In this document: piece after piece, positions 16,998 through 26,159 of the stretch
How positions within the stretch are numbered: the stretch's first letter is position 1
Layout of the letters: the number at the start of each line of letters is the position of its first letter
NCBI GenBank assembly: GCA_942492115.1
Contig: CALODL010000033.1
Location: forward strand, 1-64,000
Reading direction: 5' to 3'
Length of the DNA stretch: 64,000 bases
DNA from: CALODL01 sp942492115
Lineage (GTDB): Bacteria > Planctomycetota > Phycisphaerae > UBA1845 > CAIVHJ01
Notes under the pieces: generated by a model
What the model was told of the DNA's origin: nothing
Database searches by the model: none
The model's input: the letters and a program-made list of their open reading frames with translations, nothing else
Translations under genes and position numbers: made by a program

Positions 16998-19403
16998 ATG
17001 ATTGCGATGTGCTCGGGCGTGGTGCCCTGGATACTGCTTGTCATGGGGCAGGTTGATACGCCTGTATGGCCGACGGCCGGGGATCAGCCACAGTCCGCCA
17101 CGCTGGCGTTTACCATTTTGGGGCCCGGCGAAGGCACCGTACCCGCGCGATTGACATTCTTGAATCGGGACGGAACGACGCCCAGGTTGTTCACCAATCA
17201 GCAGGCCGCGCCGGCCGATCTTGCGGTTCGCGAGAACATCGTCTACTCCAAGACCGGACAGGGACGCATGACCGTCCCGGCCGGCACGTACAAGATCATC
17301 GCGTCGCGTGGTCTCGAATGGAACATCGGGCAGCGCGTCGTCACACTCCAGGCGGGGACCGAGGTCGAATTCAAGACGCGTCTGACACGTGCATTGGATA
17401 CCACCGGATGGATCAGTGGTGATTTTCATCTGCACACGTTGACCCATTCCGGTCACGGGGACAGCAATGTCGAGGAACGCGTCATCACGTTCCTGGGCGA
17501 AGGTCTCGAGTTCGCAGTGGCCACCGATCACAACCACAACACCGACTATCGTCCAACGATGAAGAAGCTGGGCATTACGGGAGTGACTGCCGTCACCGGG
17601 AACGAAGTCTCGGTTCCCATTGGTCACTTCAATGCATTTCCACTCGACCCTGCCCGGCCCGTGCCATCACCCGACAGTCGTGATGCCCACGCGCTGTTCA
17701 AGGTGATTCGCGCCGAGCCCAACGCGTTCGGTACGGTTCCGATCATCCAGGTCAATCATCCGCGGTGGTCCGGCATCGATTATTTTGGACTGGCCGGCGT
17801 CGATCCGGTGACAGCCGCAGCAACCGAGGCGTGGTACAGCCTGGATTTCGACAGCATCGAGGTGTTCAACGAAAACACCGGTTGGGGCTATTACGATGCG
17901 GATGGTCCCGTGGAGGTCGCCCTGGGCCGCAGCCGCCACTGGGCACTCCGGGACTGGTACAACCTGCTGAACCGCGGTCACCGTAAGGCCGCGGTTGGTA
18001 ACTCAGACAGCCATGAGGTCGCGCGGGTCCTGGCCGGCTATCCGCGTAATTTTGTCATGAGTTCCACTGATGATCCCGACAGTATCGACGTCGCCGAGGT
18101 CGCCGAGGCCATTCGGCAGCGGCGACTGTTCACCACGCTAGGCCCATTCGTCGAGTACTGGGTCAACGGCCGGCCCATGGGCGCAGACGTCACCGTGATC
18201 GGTGGGCAGGTCGAGCTGCGTGTCAAGCTCCAGGCGGCCAGTTGGGTCGATTGCGACCGGGTGCATGTGGTGATCAACGGTGACATTGCCCACGTCATCG
18301 ACGTGCCCGGGGCCCGTCGCAATGTACGACTCGACACGACGATTACGGTGCCCGTGCATCACGACGCGTGGTTGACCGTGCTCGTCGAGGGGGACGATTC
18401 GCTGGCGCCGATCGTGCACGACGGCGATCGCCCGGTCCTTCCGCTTGCGGTGACCAATCCGGTGTGGCTCGATGTCGATGGCGATGGCACATGGACATCA
18501 CCGTGGGCGCAGGCGCGGGCCGCGGTCGCGTCAGCAGCGGCAGAAGACTTGACGGCGCCGGCCGTGCTCAGCCACCACCGTCCATCCGAGCGCGGGCTAC
18601 TTGTTTCGGCCGCCGTTGAACTGGGGGGCGAAATGGGCCGGGAAGCCGTCGCGCGCGGGCTGCTCGACCCGCACCGCATTCCGCGGCTGCACGCTGCCCG
18701 GGGGGCCGAGCGCATGGCGGACTACAAGCTGGTGCGCTTTCTCGATCAAGCCTACGGTGCCAATCGCGACGATGTCTTCATGCAGCTTGCCATGCTTCGC
18801 GCGATTCACGTGACCAGCCCGTCTCAGGCGAGCGCGATGGCCTTCGATTTCATCGGTAAGCTCGATGAGGGGCAGTTGCTGCGTTACCGCGATGATATCG
18901 ATGGTGTGCTCGAGCGCATGCCGGTGCGCGACTGGATGGTCGTCGGCCTGTTCGACAACCCGAAGGGCATGCCGCTCGCACATCAGTTCGGTCCCGAAAA
19001 GGACCCCGGTTCGCAGCTGTCGTTCGACGGACGGGGGGGGCGCAAGAGTTGGGAGCGACGGACGACACAGTATGAAGGGTATCTCGATCTGCTCGTTCCG
19101 AACGTCGATTCGACGCATGCTGCCGCCTATGCCCAAACGTACATCTACTCGCCGACCGATCGCGAAGTCCGCTTTGCCATCGGAACGGATGATGGTTGCC
19201 GCCTGTGGCACAATGGCAACCTGGTCTACGAGGATCCTGCCCCACGCAGCGCCCATCCGCTGCAGCACGTCGGTACGCTCGAACTCAACAACGGGACCAA
19301 TCGTGTGATGATCAAGGTGCAAAACGGCACGGGCAATTTCGGGATGTATTTCCAGTTGTTCGACGAAGAGCTGATCATCGTCGCCAAACCCGCCAGTCAG
19401 TGA
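16998..19403 (+). CDS. CehA/McbA-like PHP-domain metallohydrolase with PA14-like tail
   Basis: 801 residues from ATG 16998 (TGGAGG seven bases upstream), with a signal peptide 'MIAMCSGVVPWILLVMGQV'. A carboxypeptidase-like beta domain (about 25-130) precedes a PHP metal-binding domain: 'GDFHLHT' at about 143, 'ATDHNHNTDY' at about 175, and 'GNSDSHE' at about 334. These supply the His/Asp ligands. The C-terminal 100 residues ('YIYSPTDREVRFAIGTDDG', 'NNGTNRVMIKVQNGTGNF') resemble a PA14 carbohydrate-binding fold. CehA-type enzymes hydrolyse phosphoester or carbamate-like bonds; the substrate here is unknown. Nineteen bases upstream of the GH20 gene, so probably one transcription unit acting on extracellular glycans. 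Confidence 0.85.
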   Translation: MIAMCSGVVPWILLVMGQVDTPVWPTAGDQPQSATLAFTILGPGEGTVPARLTFLNRDGTTPRLFTNQQAAPADLAVRENIVYSKTGQGRMTVPAGTYKIIASRGLEWNIGQRVVTLQAGTEVEFKTRLTRALDTTGWISGDFHLHTLTHSGHGDSNVEERVITFLGEGLEFAVATDHNHNTDYRPTMKKLGITGVTAVTGNEVSVPIGHFNAFPLDPARPVPSPDSRDAHALFKVIRAEPNAFGTVPIIQVNHPRWSGIDYFGLAGVDPVTAAATEAWYSLDFDSIEVFNENTGWGYYDADGPVEVALGRSRHWALRDWYNLLNRGHRKAAVGNSDSHEVARVLAGYPRNFVMSSTDDPDSIDVAEVAEAIRQRRLFTTLGPFVEYWVNGRPMGADVTVIGGQVELRVKLQAASWVDCDRVHVVINGDIAHVIDVPGARRNVRLDTTITVPVHHDAWLTVLVEGDDSLAPIVHDGDRPVLPLAVTNPVWLDVDGDGTWTSPWAQARAAVASAAAEDLTAPAVLSHHRPSERGLLVSAAVELGGEMGREAVARGLLDPHRIPRLHAARGAERMADYKLVRFLDQAYGANRDDVFMQLAMLRAIHVTSPSQASAMAFDFIGKLDEGQLLRYRDDIDGVLERMPVRDWMVVGLFDNPKGMPLAHQFGPEKDPGSQLSFDGRGGRKSWERRTTQYEGYLDLLVPNVDSTHAAAYAQTYIYSPTDREVRFAIGTDDGCRLWHNGNLVYEDPAPRSAHPLQHVGTLELNNGTNRVMIKVQNGTGNFGMYFQLFDEELIIVAKPASQ

Positions 19404-19421
19404 CCAAGAGGACCTCTGCAG

Positions 19422-21626
19422 ATGCCGGGCCCCGTAGCGTTTTTCACCGTATTGACCTGTGTGTCGATGATGTCTGCTGACTTCGCCGAGCCTCCAATCG
19501 TCCCGCGTCCGCTGCGCGTCGATCAGGTCGAAGGACAATTCACGGTTGGGCGGCAGACCACCGTGACCTGTACGAGCATCGACGAGCGTTTCAGGGCGCT
19601 TGCACCACTGGCCGCTGAGTACATCGGCGCTGAGCTCGGACACGTACCTGCAGTGGTCGATGCTCCCGTCGAAACCCAAGTCATTCGACTGACCGATCTG
19701 TCCTCGACATACGGCGTCGGTGGCGAAGGTTACGCCTTGCGGATCACCCCGGAGGCAATCGACATTCAATCCGCCTCACCGGCCGGAGCGTTCTACGGTG
19801 TGCAGACGCTGCGTCAAATGCTCATGGTCGCAGACCCGCCCGGCACGCTACCGTGTGTGACCATTCAGGATGCCCCGCGCTACTTGTGGCGCGGCATGCT
19901 GCTCGACTGTTGTCGGCACTTCATGGATGTCGAATTCATCAAGCGCTACATCGACCTGCTGGCACTCCACAAAATGAACGTACTGCACTGGCACCTGACC
20001 GAGGACCAGGGCTGGCGCATCGCCATCGAGCGCTACCCGCGCCTGACCGACGTCGGCGCCTGGCGGGGGACCGGCGATCAGCGCTACGGCGGGTTCTATT
20101 CGAGGGAAGACATTCGTGATGTCGTCGCCTATGCCGCAAGTCGGTTCATCACGGTCGTGCCTGAGATCGAGATGCCGGGCCATGCGCGTGCTGCCCTGGC
20201 GGCGTATCCCGAGCTGTCGTGTACCGGTGGTCCCCACACGGTCGCTACCGAGTGGGGCGTGCACGACGACGTCTACTGCGCCGGGAACGATGCGGTGTTC
20301 ACGTTTCTCGAAGGCGTGCTCGACGAAGTGATCGAGTTGTTCCCCAGTGAGTACATTCATATCGGCGGGGACGAGTGTCCCAAGACACGGTGGAAGGCCT
20401 GTTCCAGGTGTCAGCAGCGCATGCAGGACGCGCAACTGGCTGACGAGCATGAACTGCAGAGTTACTTCATAAAGCGCATCGAGACTTACTTGACGGCCAG
20501 GGGGCGGCGCCTCATCGGTTGGGACGAGATCCTCGAGGGCGGCCTGGCGCCCAACGTCATCGTGCAGTCGTGGCGCGGAATGGGCGGAGCCATCACCGCC
20601 GCGACTGCGGGACACGCAGTCATTGCGTCACCGACGAGCCATTGTTATCTGGACTATTCACACGAACAGATCAGCCTCGAGCGGGCGTATGCGTTCGACC
20701 CGACGCCCGCCGGGATCCCGCGCTATCAACGCCGCCTCGTGCTCGGTATCGAAGGCAACATGTGGACAGAACGAGCCCCACAGGACCGCGTCGACCATCA
20801 GGTGTTCCCGCGGTTGTGTGCGCTGGCCGAGGTGGCCTGGAGCCCTGACTCTCGGCGGTCGTGGCCCGACTTCTCCAAACGTATGGTCAAGCACTATACC
20901 CGCCTCGATACACTGGGTGTGAACTACTACATCCCGCCGCCGGCATGCGCGACATCACAGCGCGTATTCGAGAAGCAGCTCGAAGTCGAACTCGTGGCGC
21001 CCGTGCCGGGTGCCCGCGTGCACGTCACGATCGACGGAACGCCGGCGACCGCACAGTCACCGGTCTACACGCCGCCCCTGCACTTGACCTCGACATCAAC
21101 GGTGCGCGCGCGCCTGATTCGTCAGGACGGCCGCGCCAGTGACGAGCTGCGCATCGAGTTCCGCAAAGAAACCCAGCGCGCGGCCATTGACGTACCCGGG
21201 GCCGCGCTGGGATGGCGTTATGCTGCTTACGTAGGTGCGTGGACCGCCGTGCCGGACCTCACATCGCTGACCGCAGTGGCGTCCGGTGTCGCGCATGTGT
21301 GCGATGACAGCAAGAGGCCGGGCGAAGAAAACTATGCTTTGCATTTTCACGGCTACATCGAGGTCCCGGACGACGGCGTCTACACCTTCTATTTGACTTC
21401 GGACGACGGCAGTTGCATGTGGCTTGGCGACAGCCTCGTGGTCGATAACGATGGTCTACACGGCATGGTCACGACCCATGGCCAGGCCATTCTGCAGAAA
21501 GGCAAGCATCCGGTTCGCGTCGTCATGTTCCAGGCCGGCGGCGCTCAGGGGCTCGAGCTCGAATACGCCGGTCCGAAGTTCGAGCGTCGTGTACTGCCGA
21601 GCCGGGTGATGTGGCACGCGAAGTAG
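19422..21626 (+). CDS. GH20 beta-N-acetylhexosaminidase with PA14-like tail
   Basis: 734 residues with a signal peptide. N-terminal GH20b domain, 'GAFYGVQTLRQML', then the (beta/alpha)8 domain: 'RGMLLDCCRHFM', 'NVLHWHLTEDQGWRI', 'VVPEIEMPGHARAAL' and the catalytic Asp-Glu pair in 'YIHIGGDECPKTRW' at about residues 316-317. The C-terminal region (about 480-734) has a chitobiase-like beta domain and a PA14-like module ('YTFYLTSDDGSCMWLGDSLVVDNDG' split between strands). It removes terminal N-acetylglucosamine or galactosamine from glycans outside the cytoplasm. It follows the PHP enzyme by 18 bases; the small gene at 21662 follows by 35. Confidence 0.93.
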   Translation: MPGPVAFFTVLTCVSMMSADFAEPPIVPRPLRVDQVEGQFTVGRQTTVTCTSIDERFRALAPLAAEYIGAELGHVPAVVDAPVETQVIRLTDLSSTYGVGGEGYALRITPEAIDIQSASPAGAFYGVQTLRQMLMVADPPGTLPCVTIQDAPRYLWRGMLLDCCRHFMDVEFIKRYIDLLALHKMNVLHWHLTEDQGWRIAIERYPRLTDVGAWRGTGDQRYGGFYSREDIRDVVAYAASRFITVVPEIEMPGHARAALAAYPELSCTGGPHTVATEWGVHDDVYCAGNDAVFTFLEGVLDEVIELFPSEYIHIGGDECPKTRWKACSRCQQRMQDAQLADEHELQSYFIKRIETYLTARGRRLIGWDEILEGGLAPNVIVQSWRGMGGAITAATAGHAVIASPTSHCYLDYSHEQISLERAYAFDPTPAGIPRYQRRLVLGIEGNMWTERAPQDRVDHQVFPRLCALAEVAWSPDSRRSWPDFSKRMVKHYTRLDTLGVNYYIPPPACATSQRVFEKQLEVELVAPVPGARVHVTIDGTPATAQSPVYTPPLHLTSTSTVRARLIRQDGRASDELRIEFRKETQRAAIDVPGAALGWRYAAYVGAWTAVPDLTSLTAVASGVAHVCDDSKRPGEENYALHFHGYIEVPDDGVYTFYLTSDDGSCMWLGDSLVVDNDGLHGMVTTHGQAILQKGKHPVRVVMFQAGGAQGLELEYAGPKFERRVLPSRVMWHAK

Positions 21627-21661
21627 CCGGGAGCCGGTTCCCAACCTCTGGCGCACCCTGT

Positions 21662-21937
21662 ATGGCATGGTTCATATCCATCCTGTTGCTCGTCGTCGGT
21701 GGATGGGGCGTCGTGTGCAATTGGGTCATCGTCGTACGCGGGCTACTCGGCTACAAGTCCGGGTCCTGGGTGCCACTCATTCCGGGGGCGCTGACGGCTC
21801 TCGGGTTGTGGCTGCTGCCGGTCGACGCCGTGGCCCGGTGGTGGTGGGTTCCGCTGCTTGTCGACTGGGGCTGCGTGCCGGGGTTCGTGCACCTAGCGCT
21901 GTGGCTGTTATTCGAACGGCGTACCGGCGGCAAGTAA
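21662..21937 (+). CDS. Small hypothetical membrane protein
   Basis: 91 residues from ATG 21662; an earlier in-frame ATG overlaps the GH20 gene and reads poor sequence. Three hydrophobic segments are visible ('WFISILLLVVGGWGVVCNWV', 'LIPGALTALGLWLLPV' and 'VPGFVHLALWLLF'). No family recognised. It may be the last gene of the PHP-GH20 unit. Confidence 0.6.
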   Translation: MAWFISILLLVVGGWGVVCNWVIVVRGLLGYKSGSWVPLIPGALTALGLWLLPVDAVARWWWVPLLVDWGCVPGFVHLALWLLFERRTGGK

Positions 21938-22077
21938 ACAGTGGCTGCCAAACAGTCCAGATGCGTCCTCTGCGCAATGTACATCCCCTCCGCGGTCGGC
22001 TTTTCACGAGAGTGTGTTCAACAATTGTCGTGATTCGTTCATTGGGACGGAAGGGGAGGCGGAGGAGCCAGGGATCG

Positions 22078-22086
22078 TGCTATACT
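22078..22086 (+). promoter_or_regulatory. Extended -10 promoter for msrA
   Basis: The sequence TGCTATACT fits an extended -10 box (TGnTATAnT-like) lying 24 bases before the msrA ATG; no matching -35 box is seen. Transcription would begin near 22092, leaving a leader of about 18 bases that includes AAGGAGG. Confidence 0.5.
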
Positions 22087-22109
22087 GTTGTCGAAGGAGG
22101 CGAAGCGCT

Positions 22110-22586
22110 ATGGCCACACACAAAGCCACGTTTGGAGCAGGTTGTTTTTGGGGAGTCGAGTCCGCCTTTCGAAAGCTCGACGGCGTCATCGATGTGGCAG
22201 TCGGCTACAGCAACGGAACGACGCAGAATCCGACCTACGAGCAGGTGTGTCGTGAGAATACGGGCCACGCCGAGGTCGTCGAAATCGATTTCGATCCGGT
22301 GAAGGTCACCTACGACGCATTGCTCGAGGCCTTCTGGTCGATGCACGATCCCACGACCCTCAACCGTCAAGGGCCGGATCACGGATCACAATATCGCTCC
22401 GCCATCTTCTTTCATAGCCCCGAACAAGAGCAGGCTGCCCGCGCGTCCATGGCCAGACACAATGAATCCGGCCGTTTCAAGAGCCCGATCGTGACGCAGA
22501 TTGAACCCGCCCAGACGTTCTACCGTGGCGAAGAGTACCATCAACAGTACCTCGCCAAACGCGGCCAGTCCTCTTGCAACATCTGA
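22110..22586 (+). CDS. msrA: Peptide methionine-S-sulfoxide reductase
   Basis: 158 residues from ATG 22110, with AAGGAGG nine bases upstream. The active-site motif GAGCFWG is at residues 9-15 (catalytic Cys12). 'VGYSNGTTQNPTYEQVC', 'GHAEVVEIDFDP', 'FWSMHDPTTLNRQGPDHGSQ' split over the usual substrate pocket, and 'YHQQYL' are all as in MsrA. It reduces methionine-S-sulfoxide in oxidised proteins. There is no signal peptide, so it is cytoplasmic. A Cys close to the C-terminus (SSCNI) may act as the resolving cysteine. The gene appears to be transcribed alone. Confidence 0.96.
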   Translation: MATHKATFGAGCFWGVESAFRKLDGVIDVAVGYSNGTTQNPTYEQVCRENTGHAEVVEIDFDPVKVTYDALLEAFWSMHDPTTLNRQGPDHGSQYRSAIFFHSPEQEQAARASMARHNESGRFKSPIVTQIEPAQTFYRGEEYHQQYLAKRGQSSCNI

Positions 22587-22729
22587 GTGGGGCAATCGCT
22601 GGTTGCTCGTTCCATTTCCCAGGATCCCTTCCACAATTTCAACACCCCGCATAAGACGCAAGGTTCTCCAGGGTACTACCCCGCGTGAAGAAGCCGTGGT
22701 ACCTGGTGCCACATCATTTGGAGGAACTC

Positions 22730-25700
22730 ATGCGTCATTGTGTGCTTGTCTCGGTATTGAGCGCCTGCTGCGCGGCTCACGCAGCCTGGGGCCAGGGCGC
22801 CCCAACATTTTCCATCGACTTTCAGGGGCCCGTCATCGGATCACCAGAGGCCTTCTCGCCGTTGTTGATCAGCGAGGGCGATATTCTGACGACCACACCG
22901 TTGCCCGCTCCGGGCATCCCGTTGCCGCCTGGTATGGCCGGGTCGGCCCGCTTCAATCCATTTGGGATTCCCGATCTCGGCCTGCCCGGCTTCCCGCCGC
23001 CAGCGCCGGGTATCCCGTCCGGCGTCGAGGTCGATGCCCTGTCGTTCGGCATCGATCAGGTGCTGCGCAACGCGCCGACCGGGCCGCACGAACTGCTGCT
23101 GTTTTCGGTTGACGAGTTCGCCACCGGTTTTCCGACCGGCTCGCCGCCGGAAGTGGCCGGCCAGGGCGCTGCCGGTGCCGGTGAGGCATCGGCCGACGTG
23201 TACATGTACTTTGCCCCGATTTCACTGAGCCTGGCGGTGCCCGCACCGCCGTTCGCGATTCCGCCGGGCAACACCCAACTGTTCGACGGCGACGGTCTGG
23301 CTGCGCCGTTCGGCCCGATTCTTCCAGGGCTACCGTTTGCTCCGGCACCGCACGGCGTCGGTCTCAAGGAACCCAATCCACCGACGCCCGGTGGCGTGCC
23401 TGACCCGGGTGACAACCTCGATGCGCTGGACGCCGACAACCAGAAACTCGGCACGCCCCTGTTGTTTCCCGTGTACTACTCACTCGACGGCAGCTTCATC
23501 GATCCCATCGAGGGTCCGCCGGCCAACACGGGTTCGGCTGCAGCCATCGGTTTCTCAGGCGGCGATGTCCTGATGACGGCGGCGCCGGGGGGGCCGCCGG
23601 TACTGTACGCGCCGGCAGCCATGCTCGGTCTGGACCTCGGTGGTTTCGACACGGACGATCTCGACGCGCTGATCCTGGTCGAGAACGGCATACCTGGCTA
23701 TCAGGTCTCGGGCACGCCCGGTCCGCCGTTCGACTGGGGACCCGGGATGCCTGCAGACATGCTGTTGTTCTCGGTCCGCCGCGGTTCGGCGCTCATCGGT
23801 GCCCCCGATAGTGCGTTTGGACTGCCGATCGCCGAGGGCGACATTCTGGCGCCGCCGCTGCCCGGTGGTGGCTCGCCGTTCCCCGCGATCTTCATCGCTG
23901 CCGAGAACCTCGGCCTGACCACTGTGTTCGCCATTCGCGGCGGTCCGGCGCCTGGCCCATTCGGTTCGGATGAGCTCGACGCGCTCGACCTGACCCCGGA
24001 CTGCGACGCCAACGGCGTCCCCGATAACCTGGACATCAGCTACGGGACGGTCGATGACTGCAACGGTAACGGTCAGCCGGACATCTGCGAGATCGCGGCC
24101 GGTGCTGCCGACTGCAACGTCGATGGCATTCTCGATGTGTGTCAGACCGACACGGACGGAGACGGTGCGATCGATGACTGTGACGCCGATGACGATAACG
24201 ATGGTGTGCCCGATGGCTCTGATCCTGATCCGCTCGATCCGTTCGCCTGTGGTGACGCTGACGCGGATACGTGTGATGACTGTGTGATCGGTTCCGACGG
24301 CTTCGGCCCGCTGGCCGACAACGACACGGGCAACGACGGCCTCGACACCGACGGCGACGGTCAGTGTGATTCGGGCGATGGCGACGACGACAATGACGGC
24401 GTTCCCGACGGACCCGATTTCGATCCGACCGACCCGAACACCTGTCTGGATGCTGACCTCGACGGGTGCGACGACTGTGCGATCGGTGTCGACGGCTTCG
24501 GCCCGCTGAGTGATGATGATCCCAACAACGACGGCGTGGACACCGACAGCGACGGTCTGTGTGACGTCGGCGACAACGATGCAGATAACGATGGCGTGAT
24601 GAACGCCATCGATCCCGATCCGCTCGACCCGGGGCACTGCGGCGATGCCGATGCCGACTCGTGCGATGACTGTGCCATCGGTGTCGACTTCTTCGGACCG
24701 CTACCGGACAACGACACGGGCAACGACGGTGTTGACACCGACGGCGATGGCTTGTGTGACGCTGGCGATGCCGACGACGACAACGACGGGGTCAACGACG
24801 GTGGCGATTCCAATCCCCTCGATCCAGATCTGTGCAGCGACGTCGATAGCGATGGTTGCGATGATTGCGCGGTCGGCAGTGACGACTTCGGCCCGTTGCC
24901 GGATGTCGATTCCGGCGACGATGGTCTCGACACCGACGGTGACGGACTGTGTGACGCGGGTGACCCCGATGACGACGACGACGGAGTCGATGACGGCGAC
25001 GATCCTGCGCCGCTGGATCCGAACGTGTGCGGCGACAACGACAGCGACGGTTGTGATGACTGTGACCCGGGCTGTACCGGCGGCTCATGCACGAACGTCG
25101 GCGATTGTGCCGACCTCGACGCGGACGGTGTTCGCGACGACAACTGCATCTGGTGGGAGTGTGTCGCCGGGACATGCCAGGGCACGAATATCGTGTTTGC
25201 TGACATGGGCGGCCAGTTCGGTACGTGTCCGGTCGATGGTACGGCCGACGGCAACGATCGATTCCATGCCCTCAACTGTTTTGCCAACGCCAATGCCGAC
25301 GGCTCAACGCCCTATGACTGCGAAGACTCGGCGCCGGCGGCGTACAACGTTGATGCTGGCGGCCCGTTCGGTAGTTGCCCGCCAGACGGTGTGTGCGACG
25401 GCAACGACGCATTCCACGCGCTCAACGCATTCGGCGGGACGAGTACCTGCAGTTGTCCCGCGGGTCCGGCTCCGATCGTTCCACCAACCGTGACCGACAC
25501 GGTCAGCCTGACTCTCGTGTCCAGCGCATCCCGTTTGCGTCCTGGTGGTATCGTCGAAGTCGATGTGTACTTCGATCAGCCGCTCGATGACCTCCGGGGC
25601 TACCAGTTACATGTGCAGACTCAGGGAGGTACGGCCGGTGCATTGCGTTTGCTGGATATCGCTATCGCTGAACGGGCAGACGCCGTATTTGGCGATGTCG

Positions 25701-25984
25701 AGTCGTTCAGTGCCTTCAACGTCGTGACCGGTCAGATGTTCGCTGGACTCGAGGACGATGGTGTGGCCACGCCGACTGCTGGTTATCTGGCGACCTTCGT
25801 GTTCCAGGCGAGCAAGCACGCAGCCGGATCGTTCATCGTCGAATTGTTGCACGATGAAGCTTTGTCCGAACATCGCACGTTCCTTACACCGACGCCGCCG
25901 GGTGCCAAGATTGCCGTCAAGTCGGCCAACACCCTGACGATCGAGGTCATCGGTCGCAGGACGGGGCGCACGGGCAAACGCTGA
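22730..25984 (+). CDS. Secreted protein with TSP3-like Ca-binding repeats and dockerin-like C-terminus
   Basis: 1084 residues from ATG 22730 (GGAGG five bases upstream), signal peptide 'MRHCVLVSVLSACCAAHAAWG'. The N-terminal 425 residues are Pro/Gly-rich and contain a repeated motif ('IGSPEAF...ISEGDIL' and 'IGAPDSAF...IAEGDIL') and several 'D.LDAL' segments. Then come two 'DCNGNG.PD.CEIA'-type loops and about five thrombospondin-type-3-like repeats (about 474-777; 'DTDGDGLCDAGDADDDNDGV') interleaved with 'DDCAIGVDFFGPLPDND', likely calcium-binding rods. A dockerin-like pair of loops (about 790-905) and a 150-residue beta-rich domain close it, homologous to the end of 44199-46919. The basic tail is RRTGRTGKR. 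A terminator follows at 26018. Confidence 0.82.
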   Translation: MRHCVLVSVLSACCAAHAAWGQGAPTFSIDFQGPVIGSPEAFSPLLISEGDILTTTPLPAPGIPLPPGMAGSARFNPFGIPDLGLPGFPPPAPGIPSGVEVDALSFGIDQVLRNAPTGPHELLLFSVDEFATGFPTGSPPEVAGQGAAGAGEASADVYMYFAPISLSLAVPAPPFAIPPGNTQLFDGDGLAAPFGPILPGLPFAPAPHGVGLKEPNPPTPGGVPDPGDNLDALDADNQKLGTPLLFPVYYSLDGSFIDPIEGPPANTGSAAAIGFSGGDVLMTAAPGGPPVLYAPAAMLGLDLGGFDTDDLDALILVENGIPGYQVSGTPGPPFDWGPGMPADMLLFSVRRGSALIGAPDSAFGLPIAEGDILAPPLPGGGSPFPAIFIAAENLGLTTVFAIRGGPAPGPFGSDELDALDLTPDCDANGVPDNLDISYGTVDDCNGNGQPDICEIAAGAADCNVDGILDVCQTDTDGDGAIDDCDADDDNDGVPDGSDPDPLDPFACGDADADTCDDCVIGSDGFGPLADNDTGNDGLDTDGDGQCDSGDGDDDNDGVPDGPDFDPTDPNTCLDADLDGCDDCAIGVDGFGPLSDDDPNNDGVDTDSDGLCDVGDNDADNDGVMNAIDPDPLDPGHCGDADADSCDDCAIGVDFFGPLPDNDTGNDGVDTDGDGLCDAGDADDDNDGVNDGGDSNPLDPDLCSDVDSDGCDDCAVGSDDFGPLPDVDSGDDGLDTDGDGLCDAGDPDDDDDGVDDGDDPAPLDPNVCGDNDSDGCDDCDPGCTGGSCTNVGDCADLDADGVRDDNCIWWECVAGTCQGTNIVFADMGGQFGTCPVDGTADGNDRFHALNCFANANADGSTPYDCEDSAPAAYNVDAGGPFGSCPPDGVCDGNDAFHALNAFGGTSTCSCPAGPAPIVPPTVTDTVSLTLVSSASRLRPGGIVEVDVYFDQPLDDLRGYQLHVQTQGGTAGALRLLDIAIAERADAVFGDVESFSAFNVVTGQMFAGLEDDGVATPTAGYLATFVFQASKHAAGSFIVELLHDEALSEHRTFLTPTPPGAKIAVKSANTLTIEVIGRRTGRTGKR

Positions 25985-26017
25985 GCAGCAGTCTCGAGCA
26001 TTTGAACCGAGTACACG

Positions 26018-26045
26018 GGGCGGGCCACAGGGCCCGCCCTTTTTC
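26018..26045 (+). terminator. Rho-independent terminator
   Basis: A perfect 9-bp stem (gggcgggcc/ggcccgccc) with an ACAG loop is followed by a run of six T. It is 34 bases after the stop codon of the TSP3-repeat gene. Confidence 0.92.
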
Positions 26046-26122
26046 TTGGGGCCGCAGTGTCGGGAATCCGTGCCAGCTGTTCGGCGACCTGGCGCAGGAT
26101 GACATTCAGTTCGTGTCATGTA

Positions 26123-26152
26123 TTGAGTCAGGTCGTTCGGACCTGTTATTGT
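26123..26152 (+). promoter_or_regulatory. Probable promoter with inverted repeat in the spacer
   Basis: TTGAGT (26123-26128) and TATTGT (26147-26152) are separated by 18 bases. The spacer holds a perfect inverted repeat caggtc-gttcg-gacctg (26129-26145), a plausible operator. Transcription would start at about 26158-26160, on the ATG of the downstream gene, which has no ribosome-binding site. Confidence 0.45.
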
Positions 26153-26159
26153 ACGGGCC

